A stretch of 64,000 nt of DNA from Cryptolaemus montrouzieri (GCA_013387265.2 JABFTP020000103.1:44439998-44503997); one strand, 5' to 3'; counted from the stretch's first letter, positions 24,325 through 36,899 are shown. The notes: generated from the sequence alone by a model not told the origin. Numbers and translations are program-made.

Positions 24325-24820
24325 TTAACTGTTCTCTTGACAAACCGAAGAGTCATTGATGACACTAGCACTGGTCATGTCCCCTTCTTACAGACACGGT
24401 AAATTTTTTTTTATCATCTACTGATATTTGCAATCATTTATGACATTCTCATACTCATGAAATATTCATTTGGTTTTTGACATTTCTTACTAAATCAGAA
24501 ATAACTATTGAATGACAATACTTGAAACGATGAATCATCCATACTTTCAGAAAATATTTTCGAGTCAAAATTGCTGTCTTCCAAATATTATGAATATGGT
24601 TCATCGCAAAAACTGTTGCATAAAATTGAATGAAATTTGGCACACAGACAGTTTGTTAACTTAATTCTATGATAGGGAAGTTATTATCTCCAGAAATATC
24701 AGATTCCTGTGGGACTATTACAAAACAAATTATATAACTTACCAACTCAAAGTTTGGCACAGGTGAATGGATTTTGATGAAATTTGGTATGAAAATATCT
24801 TAAACATCAGAACTATATGT
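24325..24820. repeat. Diverged direct repeat, copy 1
   Basis: This stretch and 25375-25810 share an ordered series of blocks: an ACTGTTnTCTTGACAAACC start, GGTCATGTCCCCTTCT, TTTTCGAGTCAAAATTGCT, and a GATGAAATTTnGnATGAAAA end. Both copies lie in the same orientation about 1.05 kb apart and differ by many substitutions and indels. I cannot assign a transposon class; no TIRs or coding motifs were seen. Confidence 0.7.
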
Positions 24821-25374
24821 CCCACTTCGAAGTGTAAGGAATAGGGATCAACAATTTGTATAGGAATTTTTTGAGAGAGGTGACATGAAGATTTAAAATT
24901 TCAATTATAACAACTCAACATTTTTCGCAACAGCACCAGCAAGGGTGTGGACTAGGGACTGAAATATTTGTATGGAATTTCTTCAGTTTTAAAATTTGAT
25001 ATAGGAAAAAACTTTTATCAAAAGCTGATTAAAATGGAACTAAATTGTTTTAGAAGTTCTAAAGAAATTACTCCAAAAATGTCAAGTAGGTATGATGTTG
25101 TAAGGAACTTGATCTTTTTTGATACTGGAGCAATGAAATTTATATTCAAGATCTGCATTTCAACATTTTCATTCAAACCATCCCAAAGAATGATATTGGC
25201 GGCCGAGTTTATATATGTCGAATGCTGCTATAATAATATTATGAACGGGAAAGAGATATTTGAGCAAAGAAATGCATAAAGTGAATCCAACGCAAAAATC
25301 TTGTAGGTTCGGCATGCACCATGCCGTCACCGGTTTCTTGTAGTCGTTTGTCTCTTACTGATGGTATCTGTATA
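24821..25374. other. Spacer between direct repeats
   Basis: No feature was recognised. It may be part of the same unclassified repeat, since it is bracketed by the two copies. The frame at 24968-25279 shows no known motif. Confidence 0.3.
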
Positions 25375-25810
25375 TCACCATTGACTGTTTTCTTGACAAA
25401 CCAAAGAGCCATTGAAGATTCTAGCACATAGGTCATGTCCCCTTCTAACAGATACACATTAAACATTTTTATTGTCTGGTGATATTTGCAATTATTTGTG
25501 ACATTGTCATTATTCATTCTCTGCCATTTCTCTTGCTGAATCAGAAACAATTATCAATACTTGAAATGTAAGGGAATTCTCCATAATCTTGAAAAATATT
25601 TTCGAGTCAAAATTGCTATCTTACAAATATTGCAAATTCAAAAGATTATTGCAACACGCTGAACGCATTTGGATCTTGTTATCAGATTCCTATGGAATTA
25701 TCATAAAACAAATTATCTCATTTATGACTTATGCATTTGAAATTTTGTGCATGTGAACGGACTTTGATGAAATTTAGCATGAAAATATTTTAAACATCAG
25801 AATTTTAGAT
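25375..25810. repeat. Diverged direct repeat, copy 2
   Basis: Partner of 24325-24820, ending in TTTTAAACATCAGAA, where copy 1 has CTTAAACATCAGAACTA. The hAT scrap begins directly after it, so that insertion or deletion joint probably defines the right edge. Confidence 0.7.
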
Positions 25811-26225
25811 TTCGAGAATTCAAAGACACGGTTCAAGTTGAAGCTCTGAAGGAGGTTTGCGCTGAAGCTGAAAAAGAACATCACCAAATGCTCGGGTACA
25901 GTAAAATCAGGTGGCTTGTGCTCATGCCCGCCTTCGATAAAGTTTTAAAAATGTAACAGCTGTTGAAAGACTATTTTTGAGCGTTGAAAAATGTCCACTT
26001 TGTTAGAAATCTTTTTCGAATATCCTCATTAGGATTATGACCTCATTTTTTTTACGTTGAGTCAGCATATTTCATCAAGCTATATTGAAGGTTGAAGGTC
26101 AGGGTGTATCGGACATTGAGGCTGCAGAGCAAATCAATGATCTCAAAGACAATTTAGCTCAGAAACAGATCAACCAGTTTTTTCCATTTACTGTTAGTTG
26201 TTTATTTGAAAAATTGAAAGCTTGA
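25811..26225 (+). pseudogene. hAT-like transposase fragment
   Basis: The plus strand reads FKDTVQVEALKEVCAEAEKE, then LGYSKIRWLVLMPAFDKVLK, matching the hAT segment usually written LxxxSxTRWLxLxPAxxRxL. After a TAA and a frameshift it continues YFLSVEKCPL, then SIFHQAILKVEGQGVSDIEA and LKDNLAQKQ, and closes with a TGA at 26223-26225. This is the middle of the protein only: no BED finger and no dimerisation domain. The family call comes from recalled pattern and is moderate. It is a different hAT lineage from those at 1-585 and 8661-10490. Confidence 0.62.
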
Positions 26226-26650
26226 TGAAAAATTTGTGAAAATTTGGGAGAGATTCAAAAGCACTGGATGTATTGACTAAAACGGATACATTCAATGTAA
26301 TAAAGAAATAGTATTTGATGAATTCACATTAATTTCATTCTACGTAATTTTCCAAAAACTAATCGCATGGGACAATTTAATAGTCTTCACAAAAACTCAT
26401 TGGGTGGAAGTAAATTTTTGTATTTTAATTGAATATACTGTATGTCTACCTGGTCTGGAAATCTTTTTCTTTGAATAAATTGTGATTGTAATCAACTTTA
26501 TTGAGGCAAATTTTTCCTCTGACAAATATAAATTCATTAAAATTTTTTTTGCATATATGGAATGGAAATTAATACATACTGTCAGGTGAACCCTGCTTTG
26601 ATAAAGCTGAGGACCTTGTGATTGATTCTTTTTGTCATAATAAAGGAATA
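26226..26650. other. AT-rich spacer
   Basis: Nothing was recognised between the hAT scrap and the palindromic element. Confidence 0.35.
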
Positions 26651-26652
26651 TA

Positions 26653-28660
26653 CAGGGTGGTTCAGGAGGAGAGGGAGATATTTTCGGTGGTGGTAGGCAA
26701 CATTTCTAGTGCATTGGAATGATACATCTTTTTGACTCACGCGACTCCATTTCGCATTTACAGGCTGTTTAGTGTGAAGGGGCTAAATTTTCCAGACATC
26801 ATAACTCTGACACTGCTGGTCCGATTTGAATGAAAATTTCAGGATTGCGAGTCACCTAGTAGACCAACTATTCGCAGATGAAATTTGTTTTCTAGTACAG
26901 GGCGGGACTGTTGAAATTCAATTTCATTAATACATGATAAAACAATACCTTGTTCATCACTTATGCAGAATTCCGAATACATCACCAAAACAAGAAAGGG
27001 TAGTTCTTTCAATATGTCACTAGAACGTTTCTATCACACCTTAGGTATTTCATTAAAAAAATATTCATTTCGGAATAATGTTAGTTTTCAGTCCAATCCA
27101 CAAAGACAATTCTGAATACTAGACCATTAACGTCTGAATTGATTAAAAGAAAGTCGATACAATTATAGTTGAAGAAATATATTAGATTTCATTTGAGAAC
27201 TTCAATAAAATCTACAGGGTATTACTTTTAATATTGGTAATCATATCACTTCGAACCCATTCAGAAAATATTTTCGACGCTGTTATGACGACTTGTGAAA
27301 TGACAATTTGGATACTTTAATCTGTTTCATGAAATTCGATTTTTGCTCATAAATCGATATCTCTTACCGATCATTGAATATTTGAGGAATAAAGTTGGTA
27401 AAATGTAGAAAATAAGTTGACTACGGTGCGGATATACGTGCAATCTAAATATTTCTCTTTATTTATATATTTAAATTAATTAAATTGAATTATTTGTCTT
27501 TTTTTGTCTGATGAATAAATAACTGACATTTCGTATTTATTATGTGACCACTGAATTCGAAAGCATTTTCTATTTTCCTGGATAAGAGAGTAATTACAGG
27601 TTTATGGTTACTAAATTATGGAAACCCAAAATCCTTAACATAATGATACAGAGAAATATTTAGATCTTTATTTTTATGTTGAGAAATTATTTGTCTTTCC
27701 ATAATGAATGAATAAATGACATTCAGTGTTTATTATGTGACCACTGAATTTGGGAGTATTTCCTATGTTCCTGAATGAGGAAGTTATTACAGGTTTATGG
27801 TTACTACATTATGCAAAGACAAATAATTTTTAACGTAAAATACAGAGAAATATTAAGATTGTTATAATCTGAATATTTGATAGTAATCATCATCCATGAA
27901 ATCTCGCTGCCATCAAATTCAATGTGAAAAGAAAGGAGTAACCTATTTTTCGGAAGAGATTTTTATGGAATAACTGGCATGTCAAGTAATACTCTGCACG
28001 TATGTCCGCACCGTAGTGAACTTATTTGCTACATTTCGCCGAATAAATTCGTCAAATATTTAACGATCGGCAAGAAATATCCATTTATGAGCACGAACCG
28101 AATTTCATGCAACAGATTAGTGTATCCAAATTGTCATTTCACAAGTCGCCACAATGACGTCCAAAATATTTTCTGAATGGGTTCGAAGTGATATAATTAC
28201 CAATATAAAATGTAACACCCTGTAGATGTTATTGAAGTTCTCAACTGAAATCTAACATATTTCATCAAGTCTAATCGTATCAATTTTTTACCTCAATTCT
28301 TTGTCTTTGAGGATTGGACTGAAAACTAACATTATTCCAAAATGAATATTTTTTAATAAAATACATAAGATGTAATTAAAATTTTCTAGTTACCTTTTTT
28401 TGTTCTGAAGATGTATTCAGAGAACGAATTTTCTTCTGGGAATAGTTGGTCTACCAGGTGACTCACAATCCTGAAATTCTCATTCAAATCGGACCAGCGA
28501 TGTCAGAATTATAATGTCTGGAAAATTTAGCCACTTCACACTGAACAGCCTGTATATGCGAAATGGAGTTGCGTAAACCAGAAAGATGTATCATTTCAAC
28601 ACACCAGGAGTTTTGTCTACCGCCACCGAAAATATCTCCCTCTCCTCCTGAATTACCCTG
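26653..28660. mobile_element. Palindromic (foldback-like) element C, TA-flanked, nested
   Basis: The element starts CAGGGTGGTTCAGGAGGAGA and ends with the inverse (TCTCCTCCTGAATTACCCTG), flanked by TA at 26651-26652 and 28661-28662. Its arms pair over several hundred bases. An inner pair of ends, also starting CAGGGT, lies at 27215 and 28222 and is flanked by TA inside the arms. The pairing continues inward to TGCGGATATACGTGCA near 27430 and its inverse near 28000. I saw no transposase, so it is probably non-autonomous. The termini match families A and B in their first bases. Confidence 0.8.
27470..27845 (+). repeat. Two ~190-bp direct repeats in the centre of element C
   Basis: The segment at about 27470-27655 and the one at about 27660-27845 share TTATTATGTGACCACTGAAT, ATTACAGGTTTATGGTTACT and other blocks in the same order. 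They form a diverged tandem duplication in the unpaired loop of the palindrome. Confidence 0.75.
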
Positions 28661-28724
28661 TATAATTAATATATAAATTAGATGGAAAACAAAAGGTTTA
28701 ACTTTAATCTACACTTCATTTGAA

Positions 28725-29345
28725 AAAAATTCGACGACGTTTCGCTGACACAGCAGCTTTATCAAGAATGACAAACAGAATGAAGTGTATGGTATTATGA
28801 ACAAATCGTAGAACAAGTTGGATGAATAACAGGAAAATCCACACCGAGCCATTGTACAGTTAGTATAAAAGGTAATAAAAACTAATTGAACAAGTTAAGT
28901 AGGGGTGATTAATTCACATCTACCCGCTCATTCAGAAGCTTGTTCGAATGTTTGTATCTATTTATTTCTAATGCTTCTAGGAGATCTAATCTTAAACTTC
29001 TTGATTTTATATGTAATATGTCAAAGTTTTTATTGAATGAATGGTTTTCTTTTATTAAGTGGTTTGAATAATTTGAAGCAGATTTATTTTTATCGAAGCT
29101 ACGTTTATGTTCAGATGTTCTCATGCCAAAACTCCTATAGGTCCTATCGATATAAATTTTATCACAAGAACGGCAATTGAGTTTATAGATTCCTCATTTA
29201 CTTGATTTTTCAACACGAGATTTATTATTTTCAATATGTTTACCTAAGTTATTAGAAGTTTTGAAAGTTATATTAAGATTTTGTTTGACGAGAAAGGATT
29301 TAATATTTGTACTTGCAGAACCGCAGAATGTTAAACTGTTGAATA
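28725..29345 (-). pseudogene. Penelope-like element (PLE) 3' part with GIY-YIG endonuclease
   Basis: The minus strand reads TFCGSASTNIKSFLVKQN, then TSNNLGKHIENNKSRVEKSS, the linker upstream of the endonuclease in Penelope-like retroelements. GIYKLNCRSCDKIYIDRTYR follows: the GIY motif, a CxxC pair, and YID in place of YIG. MRTSEHKRSFDKNKSASNYS and LRLDLLEALEIN complete the tail, ending at a stop near 28910. The 3' untranslated end reaches about 28725 with the block GACGACGTTTCGCTGACACA. The reverse transcriptase is missing. The frame breaks between the linker and the endonuclease. The PLE call rests on the combination of linker, CxxC and GIY-YIG. Confidence 0.82.
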
Positions 29346-29371
29346 TTTTATAGTCTTTATGAATAGGATAT

Positions 29372-29870
29372 ATATCTATAAACTCAATTGCGGTTCTTGT
29401 GATAAAATTTACATCGGTAGGACCTATAGGAGTTTTGGCATAAGAACATCTGAACATAAACGTAGCTTCGATAAAATAAATCTGATTCAAATTATTCAAA
29501 CCACTTAATAAAAGAAACCATTCATTCAATAAAACTTTGACATATTACATATAAAATCAAAAGTTTAAAATTAGATCTCCTAGAAGCATTAGAAATAAAT
29601 AGATACAAACATTCGGACAAGCTTTTGAATGAGCAGGTAGATGTGAATTATTCACCCTACTTAACTTGTTTAATTAGTTTTATTACCTTTCATACTAACT
29701 GTACAATGGCTCGGTGTGGATTTTCCTGTAATTCATCCAACTTGTTCTACGATTTGTTTATAATACCATACTCTTCATTCTGTTTGTCATTCCTGATAAA
29801 GCTGCTGTGTCAGCGAAACGTCGTCGAATTTTTTCAAATAAAGTGCAGATTAAAGTTAAACCTTGTGTTT
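29372..29870 (+). pseudogene. PLE tail, inverted partner of the preceding copy
   Basis: The plus strand carries the same tail as 28725-29185 in the opposite direction: YKLNCGSCDKIYIGRTYRSF, IRTSEHKRSFDKI, then a degraded LDLLEALEIN region and the same 3' end. Here YIG is intact where the partner has YID, so the two copies have diverged independently. The two tails meet head to head near 29200-29370 and form an inverted repeat with arms of about 480 bp. Confidence 0.82.
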
Positions 29871-32800
29871 TTTATCTCATTTATATCATGGATCTACATC
29901 AAGTAACGGCCTCCACAATTCAAATAATTAATATAAATATTATAATATTTATAATATATATTATTATTATTATATAATAGTGAATACTAACACCATTAAT
30001 TTACGCTAATTCTAAATAACGAAAATTGATGTTGTGTTAATTTTCATTATTAACCAGCTATACTGAGGTATTAAAACTTTTGAGTCAAAAATAAATGGTT
30101 TCTTCAACTATAGCATATAAATAGAATAAAGGAGAAGTAAGAATGTACTTTTCAATAAACTACATCTCGAAACGTATAGAAGGGACAACTCTGAAATACA
30201 CCAATTAGAAGTGCTTACTGAATGATAATGAACTATAATGAATGAAACTGAATAATTTTTCAATCAGTTAACTGATTTATTCATCAAAGTCAAGTGCAAC
30301 AATACCAATTATATGATGTGTTCAATTTCATAATAGAAATGGAATTCATCTATGTCAAATTCTAACGATATCCTGTGATCTACAAAAATCTATCTGAACT
30401 TTATATAACGATTCTTGTAAGTACCAAGCAAACATATGGGTACATTGGCCCTCTAGGAATCCAGAATATAAACCCAGCAAAGAAAGAAAGAGGAATCATA
30501 AACAGACAGAAAGAACTGTAGTCTGACATTTCTTCTCGAATAAATTGAAACAACGAACTATTATGTATCTACTAAAAACATATCTAGTCTAGAATACATT
30601 AGATATTTCGCGAATCTCTGCGGTATTGATAAGGTAACGCGTTTTTGTGCACATCCCTATAGAACTTTAGTAGACATGTGATTTTTTCGAGATTACCTGA
30701 ATAATGAAAATGATAATCAGATTTCATAATTTCATAAGCATGAAAAATATGAAAAAGAATTCTCAGCTTGTAATCATTTTATTCTGTTTCTATTCTACCA
30801 TAATCGTCTCTTCCATTTTATACCGTTATATTCTACCTGACACGTTTCTCCTTCAACTTACACATATTTATATAAAAATGTTTGCTTTATCAAAATATAT
30901 CTTCATTTCGTCAATACATCTAATCTTTGAGATTATGGCTAAGCTAATGCGTATTCTAAAGCCGCATGTAAATATGTTGGGACAATTAGTGTAACTCCAT
31001 AACGTTATCATATCTGAAAAATGAGTTTCAGGAAAATAAAAGTGGATATTTGATTTCCTAGAGAATATTATTCGTGTATTTTATCTTCGAATTTTCAATT
31101 ATTCCCGAAGTGGTTTCGATTTTTGAAATTGTTTTTGGGATCTTTTTTTCATTCACCAAACAATTTTGAACTTCTTATACGGTCGACACTCACCATATTG
31201 AACACTTTCATGGTTGCTTATTATTATTAATATGCGATATCATATTTTTAGCAAATCTCAAGAGAATTCAATATCATTGTGACAAAACCGTCTAACCTAG
31301 TTTCTATTGTGATGTAAACAGAAGGAATGTTAGAGAACTAATTAAAAGTGTGTGATGGAACAACTTTAACCAGTGTGAGATAGTGTAAGTAACAACCGTT
31401 CGTCGATAGGAGTTTATTGGTGGGAGTATACTATGTCATTAATATTAGTTGCGACATTTAGCTCCTCGTACTTTTTTTTAATTGAAAATATCATTCAACA
31501 ACGAGAAACCAATACTCGACTTGCAAAACACCAGAGGTCATCTCAATACTCGACGATACGATGGATACTAACCTAACCAAACCGATTGGTACGAAAGGCT
31601 TTCTTTCTCGGTACGGGAATTGTGTTACAGGCGATTCCTGGCCCTTATTATAGTGGTTCGTTGTTGTTATCTCTTTAGCAAAAGAATTCATCCTTTTTCC
31701 CACCTACCGGATGGGAAAAGTATTTCCATAGAAGTTTTTTAGCTTTTCTTCACACCGATTTGGCTTTTTTTGATTTCGATAACTTTTCCGGCCTTTTCTA
31801 CAAATATCTCCACGGGGGACATTCCACAGGCAAAGAATGAAATTTTTGTTCATCAGAGTATTCGAGTCTTTACTTCACTTCGTTGAAGGGTAACTTTTTC
31901 GTCTTTCCACACGATTGGCGGATTTTCTTGATATCCTGAATGCATGAAACATATTACGGAAAAATCAGTCACGCAGCCCCCTACTATTCTTTCTTCCCTA
32001 TTCAGATTGATTTATTCGGCATTATTAAGTGACGAACTTAGTAAGTTACCTTGAACTTGAAATAATCTGTATAAAATGGGTAACCTAGAAAATTAAACAA
32101 TGTTTAACGGTTTTAATAAATCAAATATTGGCGTTTAAATTTTTTTTGAAGGTACTATTTAATACACTGACGCATAATAGCCTTATAGGCGTTCATGGAA
32201 AATAAAACTTTTCATTTGATATATACTAAGAATATCTTACAACGTGAAAAAATACTTCCTTTTCTATTAAAGAGATAGTCTTCAAGTTTTATGTAAAATA
32301 CTCGAACAGGTCGATTTCGTTCTTGATTTTCTTCATATTTCCAATATAGAGTAAAACAAGAGCTTATGATATATTACATCTCATATATTGTCATTAGAAA
32401 AAATATTGAAGATGTCATATTTTTTGACAGGTCAAAAGAGCAAATAAATTTAATGTGAAGTTAGGTTGCAACAACCTAAGTCTTTAGTTAATTCTATAAT
32501 TCATTTCTTTACTTTATGAAACATATTTGGTTAAAACATAGTGCGTATTTATTTTCTATGTATAAGATAAATTGAAAGCAATTTTCTTATAGAGACATGC
32601 TGTGTCTCTAATCCAATCTCATTTTTTTGTAAAATAGTTTTTATGACATTCTTCAGTAAGATATAATTAGATTGGTAATGAAATTCTGAATAATTAATAA
32701 AATTAATTCATAATATGATCTACTTATGAATATAAGCAGAAAAATGAATGATATGAATTAATTTAATTAATAAAATTAGATTATAATAAATTTTCTGACC

Positions 32801-33239
32801 ATTTTATTGACGACAATGCGAGAATACCCTGATGGGGTGAAGGAAAACAAATACAATGTTTCAATTTGAAGTTAACGATTGATATTATATATGCAACGGT
32901 AAATTCTGTAAAATCGAAGTGACATTTTTTCAGAAGTAAGTTCAATCAACTTTTTATTGGAACACACTACATTAGGGTGATATATAGGCGTAGAAAGAAT
33001 CATGATATTTTTTAAAATATATTATTAATGTTTAGGGTTCGCCATGGGACTTTTAGAAGAGAAAATGAAACAATAAAGACTTTCTTTATATGAATTACCA
33101 CATTTATTGGTAGTATTGGCAACAAAAAGAAATTAAGTGTCAAATTATTTGATAAGTCAAGTTTAAACATAAAATGCACAATCCAATTGAAAAATCAATT
33201 AACAATGGTTGATTTTTTAGAGTCGGGATATTTTTTCCT
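29871..33239. other. Long AT-rich spacer
   Basis: About 3.3 kb without a recognised gene. It includes a nearly pure A/T stretch at 29925-29990. The 96-codon frame at 30704-30994 is hydrophobic, but its AT-rich codons are what random AT-rich DNA gives. A slightly GC-richer block at 31380-31720 shows no motif. Confidence 0.35.
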
Positions 33240-34585
33240 GAATTATTTGATATCAAGAGTAGATATGGCGCTTACTCTTCATTTATGACGATCAACTTAT
33301 TAAATTATTCCATTAATGCAACACCACTTTCTGTAATATCATTGACTGCACTATATCAGACCGCTTTATACTCATCGGCTGGCCAGTCAGCAGCATCTTT
33401 TGAAAAATTGGATAATATTCTCAAAGAAATGAAATGAATTACTAGACATGAAGTGTTCGATATTTTTCTTGCAATATTTTTGGTACCCAGACTTATTCGC
33501 TTACGAGAGAAATCGATACCTTCGTTACCAAATGCCTGTACCATTTTTTGTTTGGTATCTAAAGCTAGCTCGTCATGAAAAAATGCAAATGATACAGGCT
33601 CCTCTGACGAGTACCATGGTTTCATTTGAAACAACTTCGGAAAGTGCTGGATTTATATTTTTGCATATAATCAGGTCTTTTTATAGCTGAAAGTCATTTC
33701 TGGGCACTGACTAAGTAACAGAAGCTAGATACCAGTATTTAACATAAATCATAACTGAAATAATGCAAACAACTTCAACTCATTTTTCTCTTTTTTTCTA
33801 TCTCTAAATCTAAATTAGAATATTTTCAAGCAATACAGAGCTTTTGCCATCCAGCGAGACATGTGCAGGCCTGCTGGCATTCTAAATAATGTTCGTTTCT
33901 CAGGAACTCCTCCTAGGTAAATAACGGTGAGGTTGAGTTACTCTCTATAATCATCTCGAGACCAACAGTGGTTAAGTGGATTTCAAGCGAAAAAAATCAT
34001 ATCCTGAGCTACGTTTTGAACTAATTTCAGCGAATGAGGATCATAAGTTACTGTTTCTCAGTCGGTCTGGTCAATTTTGCTCCAGTAGTTCGCAAATCTT
34101 CTGAAAATTAAAATATCAGGTCCACTTGAAGGACCTAGTGCTGTGCTCACGAAAGCGTTTAACATTATCTCTAGTATATATGCAAGCCGAAGCATATCCT
34201 TCAGCATTTTTTGCTCCAGTAGTATGCATGCTAAATTTCTTAATCCCGAGTTGACTGCGTCGTATCAAAGCACATGCATTTTACTTGATCACTCAATTCC
34301 CATTGCAGTATTGTACCACTGACAGCTGTCGCACATGCCTGTCTTGTTTCACGTTCCAGTTTTGGGACCGATAGTAAATGATCAATTCCTTGCCCTGACA
34401 CCAAAATAGAAAGACGTTCCACGGTTTCATGCCCAATGATATCTTTGAGTAGCTTTCCATTCCAGTGAATAGTTAGAAGCAACTTAGTTTTGAATTCACG
34501 TTTTAATGACTCCGCCATCTCTTTACGATGCTTTTGACTAATAGACGACCTGTTGACAGAAATGGGGTCAGAGCCTACACTTTTA
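33240..34585 (-). pseudogene. hAT-like orphan protein widespread in arthropods, degraded
   Basis: The minus strand starts with RSSISQKHRKEMAESLKREF, then LLTIHWNGKLLKDIIGHETV, ERLSILVSGQGIDHLLSVPK and VKCMCFDTTQSTRD. After frame breaks it continues with IMLNAFVSTALGPSSGPDIL, IFRRFANYWSKIDQT, SSEEPVSFAFFHDELALDTK and finally AVNDITESGVALME. I recall this order (HWDGK, VLVSGxG, MCFDTTASNTG, LGPSSGPDI, LSEELVALAFFD, RVVNDVAERxVxL) from many uncharacterised arthropod proteins that look transposon-derived and hAT-like. There are at least six lesions. The family recall is solid to me but has no name I can give, and the enzymatic role is inferred. Confidence 0.7.
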
Positions 34586-34769
34586 GTTTAGAAGACATTG
34601 AAATCGCACCTTTTCTGTAAATTGATTTGTGAGCCAGTGAAAAATATTATCTGATCAGAAATGAATATCTTGGTAGTTATAGCTTCTGTTTAGTTTTCGT
34701 TGAAGCACATTTTGTATATATAATGACAATATGAATATGATTCAATGGGGGACAAATAATTTGAAAATT

Positions 34770-35290
34770 TATATTATACAGTGAGGACATTTTTCTACAC
34801 TGAACTCACACGAAACTTCCGATTTTTGTGAAAATGAATAATTATTATATTATGTTACTAATATATTTCTACCTTTGCGCAGCAAAGTCAGTGATAATTC
34901 TCTTCATACACTGAAGTTTATTTTAACATTCTTCAATATTTTAATTATTGTGGAATACGTATTTATTACTTATGCTCTTCAATAATTTCTTTGAGAAATG
35001 ATTGCTCCATAGTCTCTCAATTACCAGTTACAAGTACAAAAATATACCACTTAGTTTTACGACGTCTTCGTTTAACCTTTTACCTACGATATATATAATA
35101 TAAATAAATTTTCATACGAATTGTCGTATTTACTTAATGTATTTTTCATTTTGTCAACCAATATGTTTCTGTATGAGAACTTTATTTCTCTGAAACTTTA
35201 GAAAGGTAATTTAATAATCACACATTCGTATTTAAAATACCTTCAGCCTGAATTATTCTGAAGTAACAGAGCGTTTTTGAATCTTATATG
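34770..35290 (+). repeat. Unknown repeat E, short copy
   Basis: Blocks from this stretch recur in order at 38050-41215: GTGAAAATGAATAATTATTA, then TCTTTGAGAAATGATTG, TAGTTTTACGACGTCTTCG, GAATTGTCGTATTTACT and a TTAAAATACCTTCAGCC end. The short copy lacks the large middle of the long one, so it looks like an internally deleted derivative. No coding capacity or class was recognised. Confidence 0.65.
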
Positions 35291-36399
35291 AATTTTGAGG
35301 TGTGAATGATCCTTTTTCATTTAGATCGCCGCAGTGGTCCAAATTGATTTTAACCGGTTGAAACTGGTTGTAGCCTGCTTTGACCACCTAAATGGTTTTC
35401 GCCTGAAAAAATGACATTATACCTATATACTAATTTGGAGAGAGCGACAGAATAAAGGAAAAATAAAAATATAATCACCAATGTGCTGATGCAAGGCACT
35501 TGTAGGCACAATTCCAACTAATAGCCAAACTATTGATGTTCTTTGAAGCGATAAACCAAATGTAGCTGACGCAACATCTAAGTTCGTGAAACTTCATCAG
35601 ACATCAAGAAGAGGTTAGCAGATTGCATAACACCTACATTTAAATTAGCATCTATGTTGGTTGCATCCTACAATATGGGTAATTTCTCAATGAACGACCA
35701 TATAGAACAAACCAGGATATGGGCAGAAAAAATATCAGTGCCGATTTTCGTCCACTGCAGTGATGAATTGAAATGTTATTTCAATTGAAAAGAGAATCCT
35801 TTCCTTATTCTAACTTAACAAGATATATGCTTGGCCTATACCTTTCACAGTGATGGGAATATTTGAAGGAATACAAATTTAAAGAACATTCCTTCGTAGT
35901 CTCAATTGTCTGCACAAAGCTGTGGCATCGTCAGCAGGAATCGACAGAATATTGTGGATCTTTATAAATTGAAAAATACGAAATAAATTACGCTTCAGGA
36001 GGTGTATTACGCTACTAATAGTGAACGGAATGTTGAACTGAAATAGATAGTAGCAATAAAGAGGTATCAGACCAATGTATTACTTTACCAGAGACTATAT
36101 TTGAAGTGTTTGTTGTTTCTTCGCCAATTTTTTGTTTTGTTATTCGCTTTACTCTCAGCTATGTTTGAAAAAATAATTCGTTTTGTGTTTTATTCATATG
36201 GAAGTGTAACTACTAAATGATTGAAACTTATTTTCACCAGGATGGTTTTGGCCAGGTCATAACTACCTGCTCCAAAATAAGTTATACAGTGGCATTTTTC
36301 GAAAATTACAAGGTAATCAAAAACTTATAGGGGACTTCCCGTTGACGTCAGATTAAAAAATGTGGCTATAAAATTCGGTTCAGAAGGTTGTAACGTGTT
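35291..36399. other. Spacer, no recognised feature
   Basis: AT-rich sequence with no motif or repeat relationship that I could find. Confidence 0.35.
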
Positions 36400-36890
36400 G
36401 AAAATTGATATATATTTTCAAGTTAATAAAACAGTGATATTCAAATTTTTACTTTCATCGCTTCACTACACTGTGGCTTCATCAGATAAGTAGAACATTT
36501 GAAAGGATGATTTGCCTTATTTATAGCTTGCTTCCTTTAAGAACTGAAAACAAGTATTGATGAGGAATTGAGGTCTAATGGACGATTAAATAAATTACCG
36601 AAGTGTTTCTATTTATTAATTTCCAATATGAGTTTAGTTTCAGGTTTCATAATTTTCATTATGTAAGATATCTAAATTATTACTGAAAATATAGTTTTCT
36701 TCTAGTAGATGATTTTCATAACAAGAATCTGATGATTGGTTGTCAAAACTTCGTTTATGCTCTGATAATCTAATATAAAAATTTCTAGAAGTTTCACCGA
36801 TATAAACTGTATCAGAGCTTCCACAACAAGATTGATAAACTGAGTAGATTTCGGAATTTTTCCCAATGCTTCCCATAGGTACAATTTCAA
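36400..36890 (-). pseudogene. PLE tail with GIY-YIG endonuclease, copy with 3' end
   Basis: The minus-strand frame reads IYSVYQSCCGSSDTVYIGET, then SRNFYIRLSEHKRSFDNQ and NNLDILHNENYETKLILEIN, a compact GIY-YIG domain: IY of the first motif, cysteines in the linker, intact YIG and the catalytic-type Arg in IRLSEH. The first glycine of GIY is replaced by Glu. The 3' untranslated end runs to about 36400 and contains CACTGTGGCTTCATCAGAT, the same kind of 3' end seen near 37940 in inverted orientation. Two more tails follow upstream on the same strand. Confidence 0.83.
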
Positions 36891-36899
36891 TCTATCATT

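Noticed and set aside
30704..30994. 96-codon hydrophobic frame as a membrane protein gene
   Set aside because: The codons are those of random AT-rich DNA. There is no motif and no promoter or splice context.
31380..31490. Non-coding first exon ending at a GTAAGT donor
   Set aside because: A single donor-like hexamer in AT-rich DNA is expected by chance, and no acceptor or coding exon was found.
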